Shown here in pieces: positions 50,334 to 58,011 of a stretch of 64,000 nucleotides of DNA. Position 1 is the stretch's first letter, and every line of letters starts with the position of its first letter. Origin of the DNA: an uncultured Bacteroidia bacterium (lineage in GTDB: Bacteria; Bacteroidota; Bacteroidia; Bacteroidales; F082). Under the pieces are notes generated by a model that was not told the DNA's origin, ran no database searches, and saw only the letters and a program-made list of their open reading frames with translations. Made by a program: the position numbers and the translations under genes. The stretch is taken from NCBI GenBank assembly GCA_902794155.1, contig CADBGN010000002.1, positions 1-64,000 of the forward strand. The letters run 5' to 3'.

Positions 50334-52103
50334 ATGGAAATAAAAAGAGTATTCGACCTTCTTGACAACTACGTTGAGAAGTACCCCAACCAACAGGAAG
50401 CCCTGGCTGGAAAGAAGAACGGCCAATGGGTGAAATACAGTTCTACATCATACAAAGAACATGCAGATACGCTGAGCTATGCCCTCATTGAATTGGGCAT
50501 CGAGAAAGGCGATAAGGTGGCGATGATCCTCACCAACCGCCCCGAATGGAACATGCTCGACATGGCCATCAGCCAAGTGGGAGCTATCACGGTGCCTGTT
50601 TATCCTACTATTAGTGAGGAAGACTATCGCTACATCCTTCACGACTGTGATGCCAAGATGGTTATCATTGACGGCTTATCGGTGATGAACAAGGTGACCA
50701 ACATCTTGCCTGATGCACCCAACGTAAAGTTGGTCTATACCATGGTTGACCGTGAGAAATATCCTTATTTCGACCAGCTGCTGCAACTTGGCAAAGAGCA
50801 TCCGCACGCTGAAGAGCTGGCTGCAAGGAAGGCCGCTGTCGACGAGATGGAGTGTGCCACCATCATCTACACTTCAGGTACTACAGGAACACCTAAGGGT
50901 GTGATGCTCTCGCACCACAATCTGATGAATCAATTCCCGAATTTCCATTACACCATCAGTGACAATTCCAATAAGGCTTTCAGCTTCTTGCCTGTTTGTC
51001 ATGCCTACGAGCGTGCGCTGAACTATTGTTACCAATATCGCGGCATGTCCATCTATTACGCCGAGAGTTTGGGCACCATTGCCAGCGACATGCGCGAGGT
51101 GCATCCCACGATGATGTGCGCTGTACCACGTGTACTCGAACGCTTTTACGATGCTATCCTGCAGTCGGGTAAGAAACAGAAGGGCATCAAAAAACGCATC
51201 TTCTTCTGGGCTGTGCGCCTTGGCGAGCGTTACAAGATTGACGCAGTCAGCCGCCACTGGTTCTATGATTGGAAGCTGGGTATCGCAGACAAGTTAGTTT
51301 ACGCCAAAATCAGACAAGGCATTGGTGCCGACAACTTCGACATCATCGTGTCGGGAGCTGCTGCCATCTCGCAAAAGATCGCTGGCTTCTTCTCGGCTAT
51401 CAAAATGCCTGTTTTTGAAGGCTATGGGTTGACAGAGACGTCTCCTGTCATTGCCGTCAGCAACCGCAACCCTCATGGTCGTGAAGTGGGCTATGTGGGT
51501 CAACCGCTGCCAGGCACCGAGGTGAAAATTGCAGATAACGGTGAGATTTGCTGCCGTGGCCACAATGTGATGATGGGCTACTACAAACACCCCGAACTCA
51601 CCAAGGAAGTCATCGATGAAGAAGGATGGTTCCACACTGGCGATATGGGAGAGATTGACCAATACAATCGCTTGCGTATTACAGGCCGTATCAAGAGCCT
51701 TTTCAAGACCTCGGGCGGCAAATACATTAACCCCGATGTCATCGAAGCCAAGTTCTGTGCCTCCAAGCTGATTGAAAACATCCTTGTGGTGGGTGAGAAC
51801 CAGAAGTTCGCCGGTGCCCTTATCATCCCGAGCTTTAGTGACCTCAAGTCTTGGTGTGCAGAAGAGAAAATCCCTTATACGACCAACGAGGAGATGATAC
51901 AGAATCCCGCGGTACTAAAACGCTTTGCCACTGAAGTCAATGAGCTGAACAAGGGCTTGGGCGAGACCGAGAAGATCAAGAAGCAAGTGTTGCTCGCCGA
52001 CGAGTGGAGCATCGGCAATGGCTTGCTGACGCCCACGCTTAAAGTGAAGCGTAAGGTCCTTATTGCTAAGTACAAGGACATTATTGATAAGATGTTCGAA
52101 TAA
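50334..52103 (+). CDS. Long-chain fatty-acid-CoA ligase (FadD15-like)
   Basis: 589 residues, an AMP-forming acyl-CoA synthetase. The P-loop-like motif YTSGTTGTPKGVML lies near residues 180-195, LTETSPV-type A5 motif at FEGYGLTETSPVIAVS (about 365), A7/A8 motifs at GWFHTGDMGEIDQYNRLRITGRIKSLFKTSGGKYI (quoted in two parts: GWFHTGDMGEI and GRIKSLFKTSGGKY) and the catalytic Lys region near the end (LTPTLKVKRK). It activates long-chain fatty acids with ATP and CoA. Alone on the plus strand; a hairpin follows at 52109-52185. Confidence 0.92.
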   Translation: MEIKRVFDLLDNYVEKYPNQQEALAGKKNGQWVKYSSTSYKEHADTLSYALIELGIEKGDKVAMILTNRPEWNMLDMAISQVGAITVPVYPTISEEDYRYILHDCDAKMVIIDGLSVMNKVTNILPDAPNVKLVYTMVDREKYPYFDQLLQLGKEHPHAEELAARKAAVDEMECATIIYTSGTTGTPKGVMLSHHNLMNQFPNFHYTISDNSNKAFSFLPVCHAYERALNYCYQYRGMSIYYAESLGTIASDMREVHPTMMCAVPRVLERFYDAILQSGKKQKGIKKRIFFWAVRLGERYKIDAVSRHWFYDWKLGIADKLVYAKIRQGIGADNFDIIVSGAAAISQKIAGFFSAIKMPVFEGYGLTETSPVIAVSNRNPHGREVGYVGQPLPGTEVKIADNGEICCRGHNVMMGYYKHPELTKEVIDEEGWFHTGDMGEIDQYNRLRITGRIKSLFKTSGGKYINPDVIEAKFCASKLIENILVVGENQKFAGALIIPSFSDLKSWCAEEKIPYTTNEEMIQNPAVLKRFATEVNELNKGLGETEKIKKQVLLADEWSIGNGLLTPTLKVKRKVLIAKYKDIIDKMFE

Positions 52104-52108
52104 ACTGG

Positions 52109-52185
52109 CCTATGACTATGGCAAATGGCCTATGGTTCGCCCACGTTGGGACAGCCATAGGCCATTGTCATAAGCCATAGTCAAG
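52109..52185. repeat. GGCCTATG hairpin after the ligase gene
   Basis: GGCCTATGACTATGGC and ATGGCCTATGG on the left pair with CCATAGGCCATTGTCATAAG and GCCATAGTC on the right. It separates the convergent ligase and speA genes and could end both transcripts. Confidence 0.7.
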
Positions 52186-52189
52186 AAGA

Positions 52190-54076
52190 CTACTCCAAAT
52201 AAGTATATCCGTACAAGCCCGAGCGGTAATTCGATAGGAATTCCTTGCCCTCTTCAACTGAGATCTTGCCTTCCTTGACGCATTTTGTGACCCAAGTCTC
52301 CACCGTGCGGACGAGTTTTTTAGGACTATATTGCACGTATTCGAGCACGTCGGCCACGGTCTCGCCGTCGATGACTTGGTCAATGTAGTAACCTTTTTCG
52401 TCGACAGAGACATGCACGGCGTTAGTGTCGCCGAATAGGTTGTGCAGGTCGCCCAAAATCTCTTGATAGGCACCCACTAGGAACACACCGATATAATAAT
52501 GTTCCTTGTCGCTGAACGAGTGCAGCGGTATGGTGTGCTGTGTCGACTTGGCCACGAAGTTGGTGATCTTGCCGTCGCTGTCGCAGGTGATGTCCTGCAA
52601 GGTGGCGAGGTGGGTCGGGTTCTCGTCAAGCCGTTGGATGGGGATGATAGGGAAGAGCTGGTCGATGGCCCAGAGGTCGGGCAGCGACTGGAATAGTGAG
52701 AAGTTGCAAAAATACTTGTCGGCCAAGAGTTTCGGCAACGAGGTGAAGTCCTCGGGCACACGCTTCAGGCTGTTGGCGATGTGGTTCACCTCGCGGGCGA
52801 TGCTCCAGAACAAACGTTCAATCTTGGCGCGCGACTTGAGGTCGAGCAGGCCGAGGCTGAACAGGTTGAGGGCTTCTTCACGGATCTCTTGGGCATCGTG
52901 CCAGATTTCCAAGGAAGAGCTCTTGGTGAGCTCGTCCCAAGAATCGTAAAGCTCTTTGATGAGCTCGTGGTCGTTCTCTTCGGGTTCTTCATTGTCATCC
53001 CATTCAGGCAGGGAGGTCTTTTCCAGCACTTCGAAAATGAGTACGGAGTGGTGCGCCGTCAAGGCACGGCCTGACTCGCAGATTACATTGGGGTGGGGGA
53101 GTTCGTTCTTGTCGCAGGCGTCGACGATGGTGTAGATGGCATTATTGGCGTATTCCTGGATGCTGTAGTTGACCGAGCTGGCACTGCTTGAGCTGGTACC
53201 GTCGTAGTCGACACCGAGGCCACCGCCCATGTCGACATATTCGATATGGTAGCCCATCTTGTAGAGCTGCACGTAGAACTGTGCCGCTTCACGCAGGGCC
53301 ACATTGATTTTCTTGATTTTGCTGACTTGGCTGCCGATGTGGTAGTGTACCAGCTTTAGGCAGTCTTTCATATCGTGTTCCTCGAGGAAGTCGAGGGCTT
53401 CGAGGAGCTCGGAAGATGTTAGGCCGAACTTGCTGCCATCACCACCCGATTCTTCCCATTTGCCTGCACCCGAGCTGGCCAACTTGATGCGTACACCCAA
53501 ATTGGGGGTGACCTTTAGGCGACGGGCAATCTTTGCCGTAATTTTCAGCTCGTTGAGTTTCTCGATGACGATGATGATTTTGCGCCCCATCTTTTGGGCG
53601 AGCAGAGCGAGCTCGATGAATTCCTCGTCCTTATATCCATTGCAGACGATGAGTGAATCGGAGTCGGTGCCAAGGGCGATGATGGCATGGAGCTCGGGCT
53701 TGGAGCCAGCCTCAAGGCCGATATTGCACTTCTTGCCGTGGCTCACAATCTCCTCGACCACAGGGCGCATTTGGTTCACCTTGATGGGCATCACCACGAA
53801 GTTCTGGCCGTGGAATTCGTATTCCTTAGCAGCCTCCTTGAAGCAGGAGTCGATCTTGTTGATACGGTCGTCGAGGATGTCGGGGAAACGTATCAGCATG
53901 GGAGCCGAGACATCGCGGAGCGACAACTCGTCAACCAGTTCTGGCAGGTCGACTGAGGCACAACCTTCCTTGGGAGTCACGACCATGTGGCCTTTTTCGT
54001 TGATGGAAAAATAACTACCTCCCCAACCTTTTACGTTGTAAAGGTCTTCGGAGTCTTCGATGCGCCATTTTCTCAT
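52190..54076 (-). CDS. speA: Biosynthetic arginine decarboxylase
   Basis: 628 residues, the length of SpeA-type PLP-dependent (alanine-racemase-fold) arginine decarboxylases. Motifs: VVMPIKVNQMRPVVEEIV with the PLP Lys near residue 100, LGVRIKLASSGAGKWEESGGDGSKFGL (in parts: SSGAGKWEESGGDGSKFGL), CLKLVHYHIGSQ, EYVDMGGGLGVDYDGT and CESGRALTAHHSVL with the catalytic Cys. It makes agmatine from arginine for polyamine synthesis or peptidoglycan-linked polyamines. A -7 box TAGTTTTG lies at 54105-54112, about 30 nt upstream. Monocistronic. Confidence 0.95.
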   Translation of the reverse strand: MRKWRIEDSEDLYNVKGWGGSYFSINEKGHMVVTPKEGCASVDLPELVDELSLRDVSAPMLIRFPDILDDRINKIDSCFKEAAKEYEFHGQNFVVMPIKVNQMRPVVEEIVSHGKKCNIGLEAGSKPELHAIIALGTDSDSLIVCNGYKDEEFIELALLAQKMGRKIIIVIEKLNELKITAKIARRLKVTPNLGVRIKLASSGAGKWEESGGDGSKFGLTSSELLEALDFLEEHDMKDCLKLVHYHIGSQVSKIKKINVALREAAQFYVQLYKMGYHIEYVDMGGGLGVDYDGTSSSSASSVNYSIQEYANNAIYTIVDACDKNELPHPNVICESGRALTAHHSVLIFEVLEKTSLPEWDDNEEPEENDHELIKELYDSWDELTKSSSLEIWHDAQEIREEALNLFSLGLLDLKSRAKIERLFWSIAREVNHIANSLKRVPEDFTSLPKLLADKYFCNFSLFQSLPDLWAIDQLFPIIPIQRLDENPTHLATLQDITCDSDGKITNFVAKSTQHTIPLHSFSDKEHYYIGVFLVGAYQEILGDLHNLFGDTNAVHVSVDEKGYYIDQVIDGETVADVLEYVQYSPKKLVRTVETWVTKCVKEGKISVEEGKEFLSNYRSGLYGYTYLE

Positions 54077-54154
54077 TTCGCTTTGTTTTATTGGTTTTGG
54101 GCTGCAAAACTATTAAAAAAAATCTTTGTTGATGCGTTATTTGTGTTTTATGTC

Positions 54155-54162
54155 TAATTTTG
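54155..54162 (+). promoter_or_regulatory. -7 box upstream of the BadF kinase leader
   Basis: TAATTTTG on the plus strand, divergent from the speA promoter. If used, the leader to the kinase ATG at 54352 is about 185 nt and contains the structured block at 54194-54340. Confidence 0.5.
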
Positions 54163-54193
54163 CACAAAATAATATGGGAAAGACAAACATAAG

Positions 54194-54340
54194 CCTTTTC
54201 CCTTATGGCGGAGGAACCGTCATTCCGCGAAAGCGGAACGCCATCCCCTAAGCGCGAAGACGAGTCTTACACGTTTGGGGATTGCGGGTAAAGCCCGCGA
54301 TGAGGGATTAAGGCTGTAGGCTAGTCGTTCCTCATTACAG
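54194..54340. repeat. Structured intergenic block of nested hairpins
   Basis: Holds ATTCCGCGAAAGCGGAA (54231-54247), a hairpin with GAAA loop, GCGGGTAAAGCCCGC (54287-54301), and GAGGAAC/GTTCCTC arms near the outside. CCCCTAAGCG and ACGTTTGGGG are further complementary words. It lies within the probable leader of the kinase gene. It could be a repeat element or a structured RNA. Confidence 0.6.
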
Positions 54341-54351
54341 ATAATAACCGT

Positions 54352-55230
54352 ATGAGATTAATTATCGACGCCGGATCGACCAAAATGGAATGGATCCTGA
54401 TGAAAGAAAACGTGGTGAAATCGCGTTTCATGACCGAGGGATTCAACCCCAATTATTCCGACAGGCAATGCCTTGAAAACATCATCAACCTTGTAGAGAC
54501 GCGATTAATCGCGTCTCCAAATAATGATTGTCCTGTTTCGAGACGCGATGAATCGACGTCTCTACAAGCGATGCATTATTATGGTACGGGTTGCGGCAAC
54601 CCCCAGAATTGCCAAATGATAAAAGAGGTTTTCCAAAACCATTTCCCTAATGCAGAAATCCATGTCACCCACGATCTGATGGCGGCCTGCCATGCCGTTT
54701 TGGGTCACGAAAAAGGCATCGCTTGCATTTTGGGAACGGGGTCGAATGCCTGTGTTTATGATGGGGAGAAGTTGGTTGATAAGGCTGTTTCTCTTGGCTA
54801 TCTCGTTGGCGACGAAGGCAGTGGTATGCACATTGGCAAGGAAGTGTTGAGGGCCTATTTCTATGGCTTCATGCCTGAAGATTTGAGGCGGCAATTCGAG
54901 GCTAAGTATCATCTGGAGTTGAAAGATTTCATCCAGCATTTGTATCACGAAGCACAACCTTCCAAATACCTGGCCTCATTTGCTGAATTTGCGGGTGAAT
55001 ATAAAGCGCATCCATATGTTCAAGGGTTGGTGAAAGGTTGTTTCAAGGCCTTTGTCGAAGCTTTTATCTTGCGTTTCGATGAATGCCGTTCGCTGAAGGT
55101 GGGTTTCGTAGGGTCGGTGGCCTATTATTTCAACGATGCGCTAGAAGAGACACTAGCCGATTGTGGCCTCACATTAGGTAAAGTATTGAAGGCACCTGCC
55201 GAAGGGCTGGTACGTTATTATTACCAATAA
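54352..55230 (+). CDS. BadF/BcrA-type ATPase, N-acetylglucosamine-kinase-like, with palindrome insertion
   Basis: 292 residues with an actin-fold sugar kinase pattern: phosphate-1 motif IIDAGSTKMEW (residues 4-14), HDLMAACHAVLG, phosphate-2 ILGTGSNACVYDG, and GYLVGDEGSGMHIGKEVLRAY, the typical GlcNAc-kinase segment, then GFVGSVAYYFNDAL near the end. Members phosphorylate N-acetylglucosamine from cell-wall turnover or glycan use. Residues 48-73 (VETRLIASPNN to LQA) are encoded by a palindromic element at 54491-54567 and have no counterpart I know in the family; they fall on a surface region between a helix and the YYGTGCGN strand. The histidine kinase gene follows directly. Confidence 0.82.
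   Translation: MRLIIDAGSTKMEWILMKENVVKSRFMTEGFNPNYSDRQCLENIINLVETRLIASPNNDCPVSRRDESTSLQAMHYYGTGCGNPQNCQMIKEVFQNHFPNAEIHVTHDLMAACHAVLGHEKGIACILGTGSNACVYDGEKLVDKAVSLGYLVGDEGSGMHIGKEVLRAYFYGFMPEDLRRQFEAKYHLELKDFIQHLYHEAQPSKYLASFAEFAGEYKAHPYVQGLVKGCFKAFVEAFILRFDECRSLKVGFVGSVAYYFNDALEETLADCGLTLGKVLKAPAEGLVRYYYQ
54491..54567. repeat. TTGTAGAGACG palindromic element inside the BadF kinase gene
   Basis: Terminal inverted repeats TTGTAGAGACG (54491-54501) and CGTCTCTACAA (54557-54567). Inside, a perfect 22-nt palindrome with half-site GAGACGCGATT occupies 54496-54517, and an imperfect one with GAGACGCGATG occupies 54540-54562. The reading frame stays open through all of it. A relative lies at 9717-9737. 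Confidence 0.85.
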
Positions 55231-55235
55231 ATGTA

Positions 55236-55243
55236 TATCTTTG
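55236..55243 (+). promoter_or_regulatory. -7 box of the histidine kinase gene
   Basis: TATCTTTG ends 5 nt before the ATG at 55249, giving a nearly leaderless mRNA if used. Confidence 0.5.
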
Positions 55244-55248
55244 TGGCG

Positions 55249-57228
55249 ATGAAAAAACTGCTTTTACTCATAGGGTGCCTTTGGATGACCGTTTCGGTCG
55301 CGGCGTATGAGATCGACAGCCTGTATAACGCTTTTCTCACAAGCCGTGGCGAAAATGCAGTGCGTTTGGCCAACGAAATTGTGACTATGGCGGGCGACTC
55401 GGCTGGTTTTACCAACGATACACCATCGGAGGCAATGAACGACAAATTGCTCAAGACATTGATTTTTTGGCATTTCGACCGTTCTGAGATGATGGAGGTC
55501 GTCAATTATACCAACAAGGCCATTGAGCAATACAACCAAAAAGAAGACCTTTTCAATATGGCGGGTTGTTACAACACTCTTGGGGTGGCCTACCAACGGA
55601 TGGGGCAACTTGAGGAGGCTATTGACAGCTACAACCGTTGTAATGAGCTTATGATGCAGCTTAACGAACAGGAAGCCAATCCATTTTACGAGCGAAATAT
55701 ACGTTACACTACCAACAATATGGCGGCAATCTATTCCTCAATGGGTGAATTGGATAGGGCAGAGGAAATGAATTCCAAGTGCATCAACATGATGGGCGAG
55801 TTGAAGGAAGACCGTGACTTCCTGGACATGGCTACCTACTTGAACAATCTCGCCGACATCTATCTTTCGCAATCGGAACGAATTGAGGGTCAGCGTAGCA
55901 GGGAAAAGGTTGAGAAGGCTGTAGCGCTTTCGGAACAGGCCTTGGATTATTCGCTGCATCACAATGACTCGCCTAATAAAGTCGTCCAGCGCAGGATGGT
56001 GGTTGCACGCTCCTATTTTGCTGCTGGTCGGGAAGACGAAGCCTTTACGATGCTTGAGGAAGCTCTGCATTTGGCTGAGTCCGAAGAAGACTTTTTCCTT
56101 CAAGCTGAGATTGAGATTTTGTTCGGCCATTTTCGTCTAACTAAAGGACAATACAAGGATTCGGAAGCCCATTTCCAGAAAGCCATAGCATTTTCAAAGG
56201 AAGGTCAATTCGACGAATGCTTGCTTAATGCCTACAAGGGCGCATGTGATGCTGCGAGACAATTCGATGCCAGAAAAGCGTTGGAGTATTATGAGTTGAG
56301 CACTGCTCTCAAAGACTCCATCTTCAATGAGAGCCAGCAAGCTCTTATTCGCGACTATCAAGTGAAATATGATTTGGCTGAGAAGGAGCATCAGCTTGAA
56401 ATCCAACAGAAAAACAACAGGACACAAGCCGCCGAAATCATCATACTTTTTGTTTTTGCCGGACTGCTTATTGTCATCATGGTTATCTTGATGCGTCTGA
56501 TTCGTGTCAGGAAGAAGCAGAATCAGACTTTGGCGAGGCTTAATGATACCCAAAACAGGATTCTTTCGGTAGCCTCTCACGACGTGAAGAACTCGGTATT
56601 GGCACAAAACATGGTGCTGAAACTGGCCAATGAGCATTTCGACACCCTCAGTCGCGAGGAATTAAAGGAAAACATGGTGGCGCTGAAGAAGGGCTCCGAT
56701 GAGTTGAAAGACAAGCTTTATACCATCCTTCATTGGATCTATGGCGAGTTGGGCAAGGAAGCCAATCCGCCGGCGATGTTCAACTTGTTGCAGACCGTAG
56801 AGGAAGGCGTCAGGCCTCATAACGAGGAGCTGAAAGTCAAGGACTTGATTGTAATCAATGACATAGCACCCAGTTTGCAATGCTACGACAAGGTCAATGT
56901 GTTCAATATTGTCTTCCAGAACTTGCTCACCAATGCCATCAAGTTCTCCAAGGAGGGAGGTGAGATAACGGTGAGGGCTGTCGAGGAAGACAAGCAGGTA
57001 TGGGTAGAAGTGATTGACCATGGCGTCGGTATCAGCCAACAGCGTTTGCAGGAACTGATGCGCGAAACGGTGAAGCCGACCGAAGGCACTTATGGCGAGC
57101 GCGGCACGGGCATAGGCCTTTTCGTTAGCCGTCAGCTGATGGTGAAAAATGGTGGACAACTGCTTATCGAGAGCGAAGAAGGACAAGGTACCACCATTAA
57201 GTTTAATGTGAAAAAAGCTAAATTATGA
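55249..57228 (+). CDS. TPR-containing sensor histidine kinase
   Basis: 659 residues. Signal-like N-terminus (1-18), then a periplasmic TPR region (about 60-370): FNMAGCYNTLGVAYQRMGQLEEAIDSYNRC, MAAIYSSMGELDRAEEM, ATYLNNLADIYLSQSER and later repeats. One membrane helix (about 400-425, IIILFVFAGLLIVIMVILM), a coiled linker, then HisKA with the phosphorylated His in VASHDVKNSVL (near 445), and HATPase_c with N-box NLLTNAIKFS, G1 DHGVGIS and G2 GERGTGIGLF. The ATG at 55249 is preferred because the -7 box overlaps the first longer ATG. It overlaps the regulator gene by 4 nt. The pair may control the T6SS genes just downstream. Confidence 0.9.
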   Translation: MKKLLLLIGCLWMTVSVAAYEIDSLYNAFLTSRGENAVRLANEIVTMAGDSAGFTNDTPSEAMNDKLLKTLIFWHFDRSEMMEVVNYTNKAIEQYNQKEDLFNMAGCYNTLGVAYQRMGQLEEAIDSYNRCNELMMQLNEQEANPFYERNIRYTTNNMAAIYSSMGELDRAEEMNSKCINMMGELKEDRDFLDMATYLNNLADIYLSQSERIEGQRSREKVEKAVALSEQALDYSLHHNDSPNKVVQRRMVVARSYFAAGREDEAFTMLEEALHLAESEEDFFLQAEIEILFGHFRLTKGQYKDSEAHFQKAIAFSKEGQFDECLLNAYKGACDAARQFDARKALEYYELSTALKDSIFNESQQALIRDYQVKYDLAEKEHQLEIQQKNNRTQAAEIIILFVFAGLLIVIMVILMRLIRVRKKQNQTLARLNDTQNRILSVASHDVKNSVLAQNMVLKLANEHFDTLSREELKENMVALKKGSDELKDKLYTILHWIYGELGKEANPPAMFNLLQTVEEGVRPHNEELKVKDLIVINDIAPSLQCYDKVNVFNIVFQNLLTNAIKFSKEGGEITVRAVEEDKQVWVEVIDHGVGISQQRLQELMRETVKPTEGTYGERGTGIGLFVSRQLMVKNGGQLLIESEEGQGTTIKFNVKKAKL

Positions 57229-57860
57229 TACGTAGCAAAAAAATCGGAATCCTGATGGTCGAAGACCATCCGCTCTATCGGGTCGGCCTTCGCATGGCAT
57301 TGTCATATTCAGGCCTCGATTGCGTCATCAAGGCCGAAGCCGAGAATGTGAGCCAGGCTTTGGAAGTCCTCAAGCAGCAGCCCAACGAGATTGATTTGAT
57401 CCTTTTGGATTATTTCCTTCCTGATGGCACGGGCATGGATGTGCTGAAGGCGGCCAAACAGATGCTTCCCAATATCAAGGTGCTTTTGGTGTCGGGCGAA
57501 GACAACAACCCCGAACTTGATGCCATGATTCATGAAGGTCTCAATGGCTTTGTCAGCAAGGATGTCACCCCACAAGGGCTTGCCACGGTCATCACTTCCG
57601 TTTTTGCAGGTAAGGACTATTTTGGCCATGACTCCGAGGAACTCTCATCGGAAGGTGCACAGAAAAACGAAAGCCTCACGCAACGCGAACTCGACATCAT
57701 TCGTCTCTGCGCTTTGGGCAAGACCTCAAAAGAAATTGCCGATGAGTTGTTTATCAGTGCACGTACTGTGGAATCGCATAAAAACAAGATTTTCAATAAA
57801 TTAGGATGTAATTCAACAACCGAGATGGTGAATTATGCCTTTTTGAACGGCTTGGTGTGA
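57225..57860 (+). CDS. NarL/LuxR-family response regulator
   Basis: 211 residues. The receiver domain (about 6-120) has the acidic pair in MVEDHPLYRV, phosphoacceptor Asp62 in LILLDYFLPDGTG, Ser/Thr switch in LLVSGEDN and Lys in GFVSKD. The LuxR-type HTH (about 150-205) reads LTQRELDIIRLCALGKTSKE, then IADELFISARTVESHKNKIF and NKLGCN. It is cotranscribed with its histidine kinase through a 4-nt overlap. Its targets are unknown; the T6SS operon begins 151 nt downstream. Confidence 0.92.
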   Translation: MIRSKKIGILMVEDHPLYRVGLRMALSYSGLDCVIKAEAENVSQALEVLKQQPNEIDLILLDYFLPDGTGMDVLKAAKQMLPNIKVLLVSGEDNNPELDAMIHEGLNGFVSKDVTPQGLATVITSVFAGKDYFGHDSEELSSEGAQKNESLTQRELDIIRLCALGKTSKEIADELFISARTVESHKNKIFNKLGCNSTTEMVNYAFLNGLV

Positions 57861-58011
57861 GTTTTTAGACTAGTTTTTTTTCTTTTTTTTTACAAATCAG
57901 CCTTTTTTTTGAAAAATAGGTAATTTTACTTATTGCATTTTGCTTTTTTTTTCGCATATTTGCACGTTCAATTGTTCTAATTTGAATAAAATCAACCAAC
58001 AATGTGTTAAT

